From Erwinia sp. 198 (GTDB lineage Bacteria > Pseudomonadota > Gammaproteobacteria > Enterobacterales > Enterobacteriaceae), in the NCBI RefSeq assembly GCF_003937915.1, contig NZ_RHUM01000005.1:42014-106013 (forward strand): 64,000 bases of DNA. The letters are read 5' to 3'. Below are positions 8,257 through 17,258 of the stretch, piece after piece. Position 1 is the stretch's first letter. Each line of letters begins with the position of its first letter. The translations under genes and the position numbers were made by a program. The notes under the pieces were generated by a model. The model searched no databases. It worked only from the letters and a program-made list of their open reading frames with translations, and was not told where the DNA came from.

Positions 8257-10383
8257 ATGCGCCTGTCGCTGTCGCCACGCCTGCGTCGCTATGCCTATAA
8301 CAGTGCCCTGCTCTACAACCTGCGCATCTTTTTTGCGCTGGCCGGCACGGCGGGCGTGCCTTTATGGCTGGGCCAGATAACCTGGACTATCCCGCTAACG
8401 CTGGGCGTAGTGGCGGCAGCGCTGGCCGATCTTGACGATCGCCTCAGCGGCAGGCTGCGCAATTTATTGATCACCCTGGTTTGCTTTTGCGTGGCCTCCG
8501 TCTCGGTGGAGCTGCTTTCTCCTTTTCCCTGGCTGTTTACCCTTGGGCTGGCGCTGTCTACCTGGGGGTTTATCCTGCTCGGCGCGCTGGGTCAGCGTTA
8601 CGCGACTATTGCTTTCGGCGCACTGCTGATCGCTGTCTATACGCTGCTGGGACTTGGTCTGTTTCCACAGTGGTATTTGCAGCCCTCGCTGCTGCTGACG
8701 GGAGCTATCTGGTACAACCTGCTGACGCTGATCGGTCACCTGATTTTTCCCGTGCGTCCGTTACAGGAGAACATTGCGCGCTGCTTTGAAGGCCTGGCGC
8801 GTTACCTGGAAGCAAAAGCAGGTCTCTTCGATCCAGACATCGAAGAAAATGACGACGCTTCGCTGATTGAAGCGGCAATGGCCAATAGCCAGCTGGTCGC
8901 CACCCTGAATCAAACCAAGATTTCCATCCAGTCCCGGCTGCGCGGCGATCGCGGGCAGCGTAGCACCCGCCGTACGCTGCACTATTATTTCGTGGCGCAG
9001 GATATTCACGAGCGCGCCAGCTCTTCCCACGCGCAATATCACGCCTTACGCAAAGAATATCGCTACAGCGATATTTTGTTCCGCTTTCAGCGGCTGTTAA
9101 CCATGCAGGCTCGCGCCTGCCAGCAGCTCTCCAACGCTATCTTGCTGCGCGAGCCCTGGCAGCACGATCCGCGTTTTGAGCGCGCTTTTGTGCATCTTCA
9201 GGCCGCGCTGGAGCGTCTGAGCGCGACTCAACCCGCCAGCAACGAACTGAAAGCTATGCATTATCTGCTGCATAACCTTAAGGCTATCGACGCCCAGCTG
9301 GCGACCATCGAGTCTGAGCAGGTTTTGCAGGACAACAGCGACGGACGTCTTTCCAGTGAAGGCCTGACCGGCTGGCCAGATATCCGCCTGCGCCTGAGTC
9401 GCCATCTTTCGCCGCAGTCGCCGCTTTTCCGTCACGCCGTGCGTATGTCGCTGCTGCTCTGTACAGGCTACGCTTTTATCCAGATCACCGGGCTGGAACA
9501 CGGCTACTGGATCCTGCTGACCAGCCTGTTTGTCTGCCAGCCCAACTACAACGCGACGAAAAGGCGACTGGCGCTGCGCATTATCGGCACGCTGGCCGGT
9601 ATAGCGATCGGTCTGCCGCTACTCTGGCTGATCCCCTCCATTGAGGGACAGCTGCTACTCATTGTGCTTACCGGCGTGCTGTTTTTCGCCTTCCGACAGT
9701 CGCAATATGCCTACGCTACGCTTTTTATCACCCTGCTGGTACTTTGCTGCTTTAATCTGCTTGGTGAGGGGTTCGAGATCGCGCTGCCGCGTATTATTGA
9801 TACGCTGCTGGGCTGCGGCATAGCCTGGATCGCCGTGGCCTTTATCTGGCCCGACTGGCGTTTCCGCCAGCTTTCCGCCGTCGCGGATCGCACGCTTAAC
9901 GCCAACTGCCGCTATCTGGACGCCATTCTGGTGCAATATCACCAGGGCAAAGATAATCGCCTGGATTACCGCATTGCCCGGCGCGATGCGCACAACTGCG
10001 ACGCCGAGCTGGCCTCTGTGGTGTCTAATATTTCGGCCGAAAAAAACGCCAGCGCGGGCCTGCGTGAAGACGCTTTCCGACTGCTGTGCCTGAACCACTC
10101 TTTCCTCAGCTATATTTCCGCGCTGGGCGCCCATCGCGAGAAGATAACCAATCCGGCGATGCTGCAACTGATGGATGATGCGGTCTGCTACGTCGACGAT
10201 GTGCTGCATATTGATATTGTTGATGAAGACAAAGCGGCCAGGCTGCTGGGCAATCTTTCTGCCCGCCTGGCAGCAGCGGAAGCGGCGCCGGACACAAAGG
10301 AGCCGCTGGTTTTACAGCAGGTTGGCCTGCTGGTCGCGCTGCTGCCGGAAATTGTCCGGCTGAAAAAAAAGAGGCTGGCCTAA
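8257..10383 (+). CDS. yccS: YccS, FUSC-family inner-membrane transporter-like protein
   Basis: A 708-aa membrane protein (about 717 in E. coli) with the FUSC/YccS layout. An N-terminal bundle of about six helices is followed by a cytosolic segment of about 230 residues, a second helix bundle starting near residue 395 (HAVRMSLLLCTGYAFIQI), and a C-terminal cytosolic tail. Relatives include the aromatic-acid exporter AaeB, so an efflux role is plausible but unproven. Its stop codon overlaps the end of tfoX on the opposite strand. Confidence 0.92.
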   Translation: MRLSLSPRLRRYAYNSALLYNLRIFFALAGTAGVPLWLGQITWTIPLTLGVVAAALADLDDRLSGRLRNLLITLVCFCVASVSVELLSPFPWLFTLGLALSTWGFILLGALGQRYATIAFGALLIAVYTLLGLGLFPQWYLQPSLLLTGAIWYNLLTLIGHLIFPVRPLQENIARCFEGLARYLEAKAGLFDPDIEENDDASLIEAAMANSQLVATLNQTKISIQSRLRGDRGQRSTRRTLHYYFVAQDIHERASSSHAQYHALRKEYRYSDILFRFQRLLTMQARACQQLSNAILLREPWQHDPRFERAFVHLQAALERLSATQPASNELKAMHYLLHNLKAIDAQLATIESEQVLQDNSDGRLSSEGLTGWPDIRLRLSRHLSPQSPLFRHAVRMSLLLCTGYAFIQITGLEHGYWILLTSLFVCQPNYNATKRRLALRIIGTLAGIAIGLPLLWLIPSIEGQLLLIVLTGVLFFAFRQSQYAYATLFITLLVLCCFNLLGEGFEIALPRIIDTLLGCGIAWIAVAFIWPDWRFRQLSAVADRTLNANCRYLDAILVQYHQGKDNRLDYRIARRDAHNCDAELASVVSNISAEKNASAGLREDAFRLLCLNHSFLSYISALGAHREKITNPAMLQLMDDAVCYVDDVLHIDIVDEDKAARLLGNLSARLAAAEAAPDTKEPLVLQQVGLLVALLPEIVRLKKKRLA

Positions 10384-11003
10384 GACTTTTGCTGCCTGGC
10401 CCAGCGCCGCAACGTTTCCTTATGCCACTGACGAAGCTCGGTTTTTACGCTTTCGGGCAGCGCCTCGTGATGGCGGCCCGTAATCGCGCCTTCCAGCGCG
10501 AAAAGTACGTTGATGCCCAGGTTATTGTTGCTGGCGTACAGCTTGAGCCAACAGCGTCTGGCACCCTGCTCTTTGAGCATGGCGATAGTGCTGATCCCGG
10601 CCTGACGTAGCAGCGTCTCGATGCGGATAGTCAAATTAGGCAAATCTTTCAGGCGCTGGTTTTGCTGCTTCCGCGTTCGCTGCTGGCGTGCGCCCTGCAG
10701 GCAAAGCCGCGAGAGCGCCACCAGCTGCCCGTGCTCTTTCCACAGCGGATCGTCCACCCGATAATAATCCAGCGCGACCGGCATCCCTCTTTTAGTAAAA
10801 TGCAGAGGCTGCATCTTCCGCTCCACGATATAGGGCTTCACCTGCTCGCAGGCCCGCAGATAAAGCTCCCCTTCCGCTACCAGCGCGAACACCACGTTCT
10901 CTATCGACAGGCTATAGCCGCCAAACTGGCTGCGGCATTCGATTTCGCCCAGTTCGGCGAGCTGACGTCTGGCTTTTTCAATCTGTTTTTTTGACTGACT
11001 CAT
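10380..11003 (-). CDS. tfoX: TfoX/Sxy, competence regulator
   Basis: The protein is 207 aa (209 in E. coli), with an N-terminal TfoX domain (FGGYSLSIENVVFALV, ELYLRAC) and a C-terminal helix-hairpin-helix-like TfoX domain (LPNLTIRIETLLRQAGI). Sxy works with CRP at CRP-S promoters to switch on DNA-uptake genes. comEC is at 58565-60826 of this window. The start at 11003 has GGGAGAAAAGG upstream. A longer frame to 11078 lacks a ribosome site and family support. It overlaps yccS tail to tail by 4 bp. Confidence 0.92.
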   Translation of the reverse strand: MSQSKKQIEKARRQLAELGEIECRSQFGGYSLSIENVVFALVAEGELYLRACEQVKPYIVERKMQPLHFTKRGMPVALDYYRVDDPLWKEHGQLVALSRLCLQGARQQRTRKQQNQRLKDLPNLTIRIETLLRQAGISTIAMLKEQGARRCWLKLYASNNNLGINVLFALEGAITGRHHEALPESVKTELRQWHKETLRRWARQQKS

Positions 11004-11161
11004 CCTTTTCTCCCTGTATACAGAATACCCTCGTCCCTGTGTGAAATGAAAAGTATGCAATCGTGGTAACAGGTTCAATTACTAATTGCCGTTACAGCCG
11101 GTTTCATTGTGATTTTGCGAGACGTTATCAAAATTTAGGGTTGATCTTTGTTCACCGCCCT

Positions 11162-11181
11162 TATACTGTATATCCATACAG
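11162..11181 (+). promoter_or_regulatory. LexA box and -10 of sulA
   Basis: The 16-bp SOS operator CTGTATATCCATACAG (11166-11181) matches CTG-N10-CAG. It overlaps the -10 TATACT (11162-11167), the classic arrangement for LexA repression. It lies 21 bp upstream of the sulA start. Confidence 0.95.
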
Positions 11182-11202
11182 TGACCTGCGAGCAAAGCCG
11201 AT

Positions 11203-11703
11203 ATGCGTACTCATTCCATGAAATCTCATTCTGTTAACAGCCGTTTTCCTCAGCCCCGCTCTTCTTCATCCCACAGCGAAGCGACTGGCCTGATCAGCGA
11301 ACTGATCTACAGCGAGAATCAGCCGGGCATGACGCAAATGCTGCTGCTACCCCTGCTTCAGCAGCTGGGTACCCAGTCCCGCTGGCAGCTATGGCTGACG
11401 CCGCAGCAAAAGCTGAGCCGCAGCTGGCTTGCGCGTTCCGGGCTGCCGCTTAATAAAGTGATGCAGGTGCAGGGACAAGCCATTAATACGCTGGAAGCCA
11501 TGATTAAAGCGCTGCAAACGGGGAACTACAGCGTGGTGTTGGGTTGGCTGCCCGAGGAACTGACCGAGGAAGATCGTCGTCGACTGCATGACGCAGCATT
11601 AAGCGGCCAGGCTTTAGGCCTGATTATGCGACCGGATCCGGTCGAAATTGTCGCGCACAGACCCTTTAATGGGTTAAAAATTCAGTCAAGTTTGTATCAT
11701 TAA
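11203..11703 (+). CDS. sulA: SulA, SOS cell-division inhibitor
   Basis: The protein is 166 aa (169 in E. coli), well conserved in the centre ([36 protein letters not shown]) and at the extreme C terminus ([10 protein letters not shown]), where Lon recognises it. It binds FtsZ and blocks Z-ring assembly after DNA damage. The N terminus is divergent, and the ATG at 11218 is an alternative start. Expression is under the LexA box just upstream. Confidence 0.96.
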   Translation: MRTHSMKSHSVNSRFPQPRSSSSHSEATGLISELIYSENQPGMTQMLLLPLLQQLGTQSRWQLWLTPQQKLSRSWLARSGLPLNKVMQVQGQAINTLEAMIKALQTGNYSVVLGWLPEELTEEDRRRLHDAALSGQALGLIMRPDPVEIVAHRPFNGLKIQSSLYH

Positions 11704-12051
11704 GTAAAAATAAGAGTTTTCTCATCATAAACTTCTTCGCCGGGCGTGATAAGCGTCTGATTATGCTATGACCCGGCGTGACAATGGCTTAGCCTCGTTT
11801 TTCCCGGAAATTATCTCCCGCTATCCTGTACGCAAATGTGTAAAAATGTGTACAAAACGCCGTTTTTTTTCAGAGCGCCTGCACATCTTACTTGTAAGTT
11901 TGCTGGTACGTTGTAGACTTTACGTCGCCAGGGTGCTCAATAATCTCCCTTTTTTGGATGAGTCATAATCGAGCGTCATAACCCGGCGAAGGATTAAATC
12001 AAAGAGCTAATGAAAGCTCATTGCCTATTTGGATGATAACGAGGCGCAAAA
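11704..12051 (+). promoter_or_regulatory. ompA promoter and long regulated 5' leader
   Basis: This 348-bp gap holds no credible gene. The last part matches the E. coli ompA leader by eye: GATGATAACGAGGCGCAAAA runs directly up to the ATG. In E. coli that ribosome-binding stretch is the target of the sRNA MicA, and the leader stabilises the mRNA. A 66-codon frame at 11768-11968 has no homologue I know and no Shine-Dalgarno. Confidence 0.8.
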
Positions 12052-13116
12052 ATGAAAAAGACAGCTATCGCAATTGCAGTGGCACTGGCTGGCTTCGCTA
12101 CCGTAGCGCAGGCCGCTCCTAAAGATGACACCTGGTATACCGGTGCGAAACTGGGCTGGTCTCAGTACCACGACACTGGTTACTACGGTAACGGTTATGC
12201 AAACAACGACGGCCCAACTCACGAAAGCCAGCTGGGCGCAGGTGCCTTCGGTGGTTACCAGGCTAATCAATACCTGGGCTTCGAACTGGGTTATGACTGG
12301 CTGGGTCGTATGCCTAACAAAGGCAATGTCGTAAACGGCGCATTTAAAGCACAGGGTATTCAGCTGGCTGCGAAACTGAGCTACCCAATCTATGACGATC
12401 TGGACGTGTACACCCGTCTGGGCGGCATGGTATGGCGCGCTGACTCCACGCAGAACAACAACGGTACTCGCATCAGCGATCACGATACCGGTGTTTCTCC
12501 GCTGGCAGCTGTAGGTGTTGAATATGCTGTAAACAAAAACTGGGCTACCCGTCTGGACTACCAGTGGGTTAACAACATCGGTGACGCAAACACCGTTGGC
12601 ACCCGTCCAGATAACGCCATGCTGAGCGTAGGTGTTTCCTATCGTTTCGGCCAGGATGAAGCAGCGCCAGCACCGGCCCCGGCTCCAGCGCCAGCGCCAG
12701 TTGTTGAAACCAAGCGTTTCACCCTGAAATCAGACGTGCTGTTCACCTTCAACAAGGCGACTCTGAAGCCAGAAGGTCAGCAGGCTCTGGATCAGCTGTA
12801 CACCCAGCTGAGCTCTCTGGATCCTAAAGACGGCAACGTCGTGGTTCTGGGCTTCACCGACCGTATCGGTTCTGACCAGTACAACCAGAAACTGTCTGAG
12901 AAACGTGCACAGTCCGTTGTTGACTACCTCGTGTCTAAAGGCATCCCTTCTAACAAGATCTCTGCACGTGGCATGGGTGAATCTAACCCAGTTACCGGCA
13001 ACACCTGTGACAGCGTGAAAGGCCGTAACGCCCTGATCGAATGTCTGGGTCCAGACCGTCGCGTAGAAATCCAGGTTAAAGGCATCAAAGACGTGGTAAC
13101 TCAGCCTCAGGGTTAA
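12052..13116 (+). CDS. ompA: OmpA, outer-membrane porin and peptidoglycan anchor
   Basis: The precursor is 354 aa (346 in E. coli). Residues 1-21 are a signal peptide ([21 protein letters not shown]). An eight-stranded barrel runs to about residue 195, closing with [11 protein letters not shown] proline-alanine linker ([11 protein letters not shown]) follows, then a C-terminal OmpA domain that binds diaminopimelate in peptidoglycan (conserved [20 protein letters not shown]). The two domain cysteines (CDS...CLG) are present. Surface loops differ from E. coli, as expected for phage-exposed regions. It has its own leader and terminator. Confidence 0.98.
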   Translation: MKKTAIAIAVALAGFATVAQAAPKDDTWYTGAKLGWSQYHDTGYYGNGYANNDGPTHESQLGAGAFGGYQANQYLGFELGYDWLGRMPNKGNVVNGAFKAQGIQLAAKLSYPIYDDLDVYTRLGGMVWRADSTQNNNGTRISDHDTGVSPLAAVGVEYAVNKNWATRLDYQWVNNIGDANTVGTRPDNAMLSVGVSYRFGQDEAAPAPAPAPAPAPVVETKRFTLKSDVLFTFNKATLKPEGQQALDQLYTQLSSLDPKDGNVVVLGFTDRIGSDQYNQKLSEKRAQSVVDYLVSKGIPSNKISARGMGESNPVTGNTCDSVKGRNALIECLGPDRRVEIQVKGIKDVVTQPQG

Positions 13117-13130
13117 GTTTACGCTTTGAT

Positions 13131-13157
13131 AAAAACCCCGCTTCGGCGGGGTTTTTT
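13131..13157 (+). terminator. Terminator between ompA and matP
   Basis: AACCCCGC/GCGGGGTT stem with a TTCG tetraloop (13134-13153) and a T run to 13156. A-tracts on the other side make it usable by matP on the minus strand. Confidence 0.93.
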
Positions 13158-13214
13158 GTGGGCGCTGTTTCGCGCTGCTGCTTATTACCCCGTCGGCCGT
13201 CATTGCAGACAGGC

Positions 13215-13670
13215 CTAATCCGGCTTGCCCAGAATCGCCTGTAAATCCTGCCTGAGCGAAGACATCTGGCTGGCATATTTTTCTTTATGCTCTGCATCTT
13301 CTATCAGCTGCACAATGGTGTCCGAAAGCGTGACGTTTCGCCGCTGCGCCAGCGCGGCCAGCCGCTGCCAGACCAGATACTCCAGATCGATAGATTTCTT
13401 ACGCGTATGCTGATGTTCGGCATTAAAGTGACGCTTGCGGCGCGCGCGTATACTTTGCTTCATGCGGTTTTCCAGCGCCGGATTGATATGACGGGCAATC
13501 CATGTCGTTACCTCGCCAGGGCTGTGTTCTATCGCCAGCAGCTCACCGACGGCAGCCTGGGCCGCGCTTCGCTCCAGATAACGCGTGATCGCTTCACCTT
13601 CCCGGTGTTTTTTCACCAGGTATGTCCACTTCCATCCGCTTTCAAGGTTTTCCAGTTGCTGGTATTTCAT
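13215..13670 (-). CDS. matP: MatP, Ter macrodomain organiser
   Basis: The protein is 151 aa (150 in E. coli), with an N-terminal four-helix bundle, a ribbon-helix-helix DNA-binding segment ([19 protein letters not shown]) and a C-terminal coiled coil. It binds matS sites in the terminus region, bridges DNA and links Ter to the divisome through ZapB. It also excludes MukBEF, encoded at 44436-50897, from Ter. I saw no matS motif (GTGACRNYGTCAC) in this window, as expected away from Ter. Confidence 0.96.
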   Translation of the reverse strand: MKYQQLENLESGWKWTYLVKKHREGEAITRYLERSAAQAAVGELLAIEHSPGEVTTWIARHINPALENRMKQSIRARRKRHFNAEHQHTRKKSIDLEYLVWQRLAALAQRRNVTLSDTIVQLIEDAEHKEKYASQMSSLRQDLQAILGKPD

Positions 13671-13811
13671 CGGGATCTCATGCTAAACCTGTAACCTATT
13701 TAGAATAACAGCTTTTTTAACATAGCCGCACGGAAAACCAGAGCGAACTCGCAATTGCGCCCCCTAAGGGTGCAAAGAAGAACTCAGCGATGCTTAACAG
13801 GCTGAAATCTT

Positions 13812-13817
13812 GTATAA
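13812..13817 (+). promoter_or_regulatory. -10 element of lonH/ycbZ
   Basis: A perfect TATAAT lies 36 bp upstream of the TTG start of ycbZ, with TGAAATC in the -35 area. The matP-ycbZ gap (183 bp, divergent) shows no other clear motif. Confidence 0.55.
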
Positions 13818-13853
13818 TGACGTATTACTCATTTTAAGAAAAAAACGATAACT

Positions 13854-15599
13854 TTGATCAACAACCAACTTGAATGGCGCGCCCTGCAGCCCGATACCGA
13901 CAGCGTTCAGTCGCTTTTCTCCGAGCTTCCTGATAATTCCTGTTACTTTTCCGAAGTACAGTCACGCCTGTTCAATACGCTGAGCCTGCTGCTGGACAGC
14001 CAGGCAAAACTGCCGCTGATGCTGGTCAAAACGCCGGAGCATCCGGAGTATCAGGCTCTGCTGCAGGCCGTGATTTCAGGTTTTGATGATGAAAGCGTGA
14101 CGCTGTACGGCGGTCATTATCATATTGACGGCGCGGCGGTCAGCTGGCGTCCGGCCGAGTCGGAGCTGGATAATTTTGCCTCGACGGGCGGCGTGCACAG
14201 CGCAGACTGGATTGAGGCCGAACAGCTGTTCGGCTGTTTCCGTCAGTACAATAATACGCTAACCCTTGAACCTGGGCTGGTGCACAAGGCTAACGGCGGG
14301 ACGCTACTGCTTTCTTTACGCACCCTGCTGGCCCAGCCGCTGCTCTGGCTACGCCTGAAGCAGATCCTCAGCACCCGCCAGTTTAGCTGGCATTCGCCCG
14401 ACGAATCCCGGCCGCTGCCGGTTGCCGTGCCGTCAATGCCGCTGCATTTTCGGCTTATCCTGACCGGTGAACGCGACGCGCTGGCTGACTTCCAGGAGAT
14501 GGAGCCTGAGCTGGCGGCGCTGGCGTTCTATTCAGAATTTGAGGATAACATTCAGATCGTCGACGAGCAGTCGTTCGCTTTGTGGATCAAGTGGGCGCGA
14601 TCGGTCGCTGCTGATGAAGATCTGCTGATTGCGGACGATCTTTGGCCGGTGCTGATACGCGAAGCGGTACGCTATACCGGCGATCAGGAAACGCTGCCGC
14701 TGTGTCCCGTCTGGCTGGCGCGTCAGTTTCAGGAGGCGGCGGCCAACAGCGATGAAAACCCGCTCAACGGCGAACACCTTCAGGCGGCGCTGGATAATCG
14801 CGAGTGGCGCGAAGGCTTCCTTGCCGAGCGAATTCGTGACGAGATCCTGCTGGATCAGATCCTGATCGAAACCGAAGGCGAGGCGATTGGTCAAATCAAC
14901 GCCCTTTCCGTTATCGAATTTCCCGGCCATCCCCGCGCCTTCGGCGAACCTTCCCGCATTAGCTGTGTCGTGCATGTGGGCGACGGCGAGTTCCATGACG
15001 TGGAGCGTAAAGCAGAGCTGGGCGGCAACATCCATGCCAAAGGCATGATGATTATGCAGGCATGGCTGATTGCGGAGCTGGAGCTTGATCAGCAGCTGCC
15101 CTTCTCCGCCTCGGTCGTATTTGAACAGTCCTATTCGGAAGTGGATGGCGACAGCGCGTCGCTGGCAGAACTTTGCGCCCTGATCAGCGCGCTGTCCAGC
15201 CAGCCGATTACGCAACAGATTGCCGTGACCGGCTCGGTGGATCAGTTCGGTCGCGTGCAGCCGGTCGGCGGCCTGAACGAAAAGATCGAAGGATTTTTCC
15301 ATATCTGCCAGCAGCGCACGCTGAACGGCAGCCAGGGCGTTATTATTCCTGCGGCGAACGTGCGTCACCTTTGCCTGCAGCAGGAAGTAGTGGATGCCGT
15401 GCGGGAAGGTAAATTTCACGTCTGGGCGGTGGATAGCGTGGAGGAAGCGCTTCCTGTCCTGACCAAAACCGAATGGGACAAAGAAGATGCGCCTTGTCTG
15501 CTAAGATCGATACAGGAGCGCATTGCGCAAATAAACCAACAGGAAGGTCGGCAACGTCCGTGGCCGCTGCGCTGGCTGAACTGGTTTAACCAGAGCTAA
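13854..15599 (+). CDS. ycbZ: LonH/YcbZ, Lon-protease-like protein lacking the ATPase module
   Basis: The protein is 581 aa (586 in E. coli). The C-terminal third is a Lon-type peptidase domain with the catalytic Ser in EVDGDSASLAEL and the catalytic Lys in GGLNEKIEG, forming the Ser-Lys dyad. The N-terminal part is a degenerate AAA-like region without an intact Walker A. The substrate is not established. The start is TTG (13854) with only a weak A-rich ribosome site, which suggests low translation. It lies upstream of fabA, separated by a 68-bp promoter region. Confidence 0.92.
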   Translation: MINNQLEWRALQPDTDSVQSLFSELPDNSCYFSEVQSRLFNTLSLLLDSQAKLPLMLVKTPEHPEYQALLQAVISGFDDESVTLYGGHYHIDGAAVSWRPAESELDNFASTGGVHSADWIEAEQLFGCFRQYNNTLTLEPGLVHKANGGTLLLSLRTLLAQPLLWLRLKQILSTRQFSWHSPDESRPLPVAVPSMPLHFRLILTGERDALADFQEMEPELAALAFYSEFEDNIQIVDEQSFALWIKWARSVAADEDLLIADDLWPVLIREAVRYTGDQETLPLCPVWLARQFQEAAANSDENPLNGEHLQAALDNREWREGFLAERIRDEILLDQILIETEGEAIGQINALSVIEFPGHPRAFGEPSRISCVVHVGDGEFHDVERKAELGGNIHAKGMMIMQAWLIAELELDQQLPFSASVVFEQSYSEVDGDSASLAELCALISALSSQPITQQIAVTGSVDQFGRVQPVGGLNEKIEGFFHICQQRTLNGSQGVIIPAANVRHLCLQQEVVDAVREGKFHVWAVDSVEEALPVLTKTEWDKEDAPCLLRSIQERIAQINQQEGRQRPWPLRWLNWFNQS

Positions 15600-15611
15600 T
15601 CGGGCTTGCTC

Positions 15612-15629
15612 AGCTTACAGCTGTAAGCT
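15612..15629. promoter_or_regulatory. FabR-like palindrome upstream of fabA
   Basis: AGCTTACAGCTGTAAGCT is an 18-bp perfect palindrome ending 38 bp before the fabA ATG. It fits the FabR operator pattern (AGCnTACAnnTGTAnGCT-like) known upstream of fabA and fabB. No T run follows, so it is not a terminator for ycbZ. I could not see a convincing FadR site. Confidence 0.7.
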
Positions 15630-15667
15630 AACCTTCGTGCTTCAATAAAATAAGGCTTATTAAGAAC

Positions 15668-16186
15668 ATGGTAGATAAACGCAAATCCTACTCAAAAGAA
15701 GACCTGATTGCCTCTGGTCGTGGTGAACTTTTCGGTGCCGAAGGCCCGCCGTTACCGTCTGGCAACATGCTGATGATGGATCGCGTCATCGAGATGAATG
15801 AAGATGGCGGCAACTATGGTAAAGGCTTTGTGGAAGCGGAGCTGGATATCAATCCCGATCTGTGGTTCTTCGGCTGCCACTTTATCGGCGACCCGGTGAT
15901 GCCAGGCTGCCTGGGTCTTGACGCGATGTGGCAGCTGGTAGGTTTCTATCTGGGCTGGCTGGGCGCGGAAGGCAAAGGCCGCGCGCTGGGCGTAGGCGAG
16001 GTTAAATTTACCGGCCAGGTTCTGCCAACAGCAAAAAAAGTCTCTTACCGTATTCACTTTAAGCGTGTTATTAACCGCAAGCTGGTGATGGGCGTAGCCG
16101 ATGGCGAAGTGCTGGTGGATGGCAACGTTATCTATACCGCTACCGATCTGAAAGTGGGCCTGTTCAAGGACACCACCGCTTTTTAA
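15668..16186 (+). CDS. fabA: 3-hydroxydecanoyl-ACP dehydratase/isomerase
   Basis: A 172-aa hot-dog-fold enzyme, identical in length to E. coli FabA. Active-site His71 ([13 protein letters not shown]) and Asp85 (CLGLDAMWQ) are in place. It dehydrates 3-hydroxydecanoyl-ACP and isomerises trans-2- to cis-3-decenoyl-ACP, the branch point into unsaturated fatty acids. A FabR-like palindrome lies upstream, and a terminator shared with rmf lies downstream. Confidence 0.98.
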   Translation: MVDKRKSYSKEDLIASGRGELFGAEGPPLPSGNMLMMDRVIEMNEDGGNYGKGFVEAELDINPDLWFFGCHFIGDPVMPGCLGLDAMWQLVGFYLGWLGAEGKGRALGVGEVKFTGQVLPTAKKVSYRIHFKRVINRKLVMGVADGEVLVDGNVIYTATDLKVGLFKDTTAF

Positions 16187-16202
16187 GCGCGTTTAAAAGA
16201 CG

Positions 16203-16233
16203 AAACCTCCGCCCGGGCGGAGGTTTTCCTTTT
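16203..16233. terminator. Bidirectional terminator between fabA and rmf
   Basis: Near-perfect palindrome AACCTCCGCCC/GGGCGGAGGTT (16204-16225), with T-rich flanks on both strands, between convergent genes. Confidence 0.88.
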
Positions 16234-16249
16234 CAGTAAACAGAGCGGA

Positions 16250-16417
16250 TTACGCGGTAACCGTCCTGTCCTCCATGGCCTGTCGCCAACCTCCCAACCA
16301 GTGAGATCTTGCATCTATCATTTGATAGGGACACATCTCTTTGGGGCGTCCGGTAATGCCGGCCTGATAACCTCTGGAATGTGCCCGTTCGAGCCGATCT
16401 CGTTTCTGTCTCTTCAT
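16250..16417 (-). CDS. rmf: Ribosome modulation factor
   Basis: A 55-residue basic protein, easily missed by length cutoffs. It begins MKRQKRDRLERAH and contains SRGYQAGITGRPKEMCPYQ and HWLGGWRQAMEDR, matching E. coli Rmf at nearly every position. Rmf binds the 30S-50S interface region and dimerises 70S ribosomes into inactive 100S particles in stationary phase. Two ATGs are adjacent (16417 and 16420). I give the shorter form; a GAGGGG lies about 12-15 bp upstream. It is transcribed alone on the minus strand. The 274 bp upstream hold its promoter region and the pqiC terminator. Confidence 0.96.
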   Translation of the reverse strand: MKRQKRDRLERAHSRGYQAGITGRPKEMCPYQMIDARSHWLGGWRQAMEDRTVTA

Positions 16418-16623
16418 CATGCCTGTAATCCCCTCTTCAGGTCAGGTGGAATCTGGTGGAAAGAAATCAGTGAGTGCATACGCAGTCACAATTTAGTTCT
16501 AACGCCATTTTCGCTTAAGATCAACGCGCAAATTTCACGCCAATGTCATAAACCTGTGCGAGGATAGAGGAAACTTATCGCCTGAAATCTCTCCCGAAAA
16601 CCAGATAACCATCTGTATGACAA

Positions 16624-16673
16624 TAAAAAAAGCCCCGATTGTGCAATCATCTGATTGCTGACAAACCGGGGCT
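16624..16673 (-). terminator. Terminator of the pqi operon
   Basis: On the minus strand AAGCCCCGGTTTG... pairs with ...CGGGGCTT and is followed by seven T. An inner AATCAG/CTGATT-type stem extends the hairpin. It lies 21 bp beyond the pqiC stop. Confidence 0.85.
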
Positions 16674-16694
16674 TAGTGCCAGTGATTAATTTTT

Positions 16695-17258
16695 CTAATT
16701 AAGGCTGTGGATACCGTTGGCTATATCCTGTGCCTCCTGCTGCCAGCCTTCTGCCAGCGTTCTGACCAGCGCGTCGTAGCCATCCTCTTTCTGCGGCAGG
16801 GCCAGCATAAACGAGCGCTTCACAATTTGCCCCTGATGCTCCAGCACCCAGTCGCCGCTGATCACCGCATGGCCGTCGTAACGACCGTGGAAGCCGGTCA
16901 CCGTTACGTTGAGCGTATCCTGCTGCTGGCCCAGTGGTGAAGCCGAGACCAGCCAGCCAGGCAGCGCCTGACTCAGGTTTGCCACCAGCGTTTGCTGCAG
17001 CTGCTGGTCGAGCGGGCTGGCCCAGAGGTTATTGGCGGCAATCGTATATTTCACGTCGCTGGTTTGGTAAACCAGCCCGTTGCCGGACAAATAGTCCGGG
17101 ACGGAAACATGCTGAACAAAAACCGCGGGCCGCGCGGCGTCAACGCTGCTGACGGCCGCGCCCTTCGCCGCCACGGGCAGCTGGTAATAGGTGGTATCGG
17201 AGATGCTGCTGCAGGCGCTCAGCGCCAGGGCCAAAGCCACAGGTAGCCATTTTTTCAT
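16695..17258 (-). CDS. pqiC: PqiC, outer-membrane lipoprotein of the Pqi lipid-transport system
   Basis: A 187-aa lipoprotein, the same length as E. coli PqiC. The signal peptide ends in the lipobox LSAC (Cys16), followed by SSISDTTYYQLP. It has the ABC-type auxiliary lipoprotein fold (DUF330/PqiC). It anchors to the outer membrane and docks with the PqiB tunnel. Its ATG shares one base with the pqiB stop (TAATG), indicating translational coupling. Confidence 0.94.
   Translation of the reverse strand: MKKWLPVALALALSACSSISDTTYYQLPVAAKGAAVSSVDAARPAVFVQHVSVPDYLSGNGLVYQTSDVKYTIAANNLWASPLDQQLQQTLVANLSQALPGWLVSASPLGQQQDTLNVTVTGFHGRYDGHAVISGDWVLEHQGQIVKRSFMLALPQKEDGYDALVRTLAEGWQQEAQDIANGIHSLN

Noticed and set aside
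11017-11026. CTGTATACAG upstream of tfoX considered as a second LexA box
   Set aside because: The CTG and CAG are only 4 bp apart; a LexA operator needs 10 bp between them.
11768-11968. 66-codon frame between sulA and ompA
   Set aside because: No homologue known to me and no ribosome site; it lies in the expected ompA promoter and leader region.
14532-15419. 295-codon open frame antisense to lonH/ycbZ
   Set aside because: It covers the conserved Lon protease domain in the antisense direction; composition is typical of a shadow frame.
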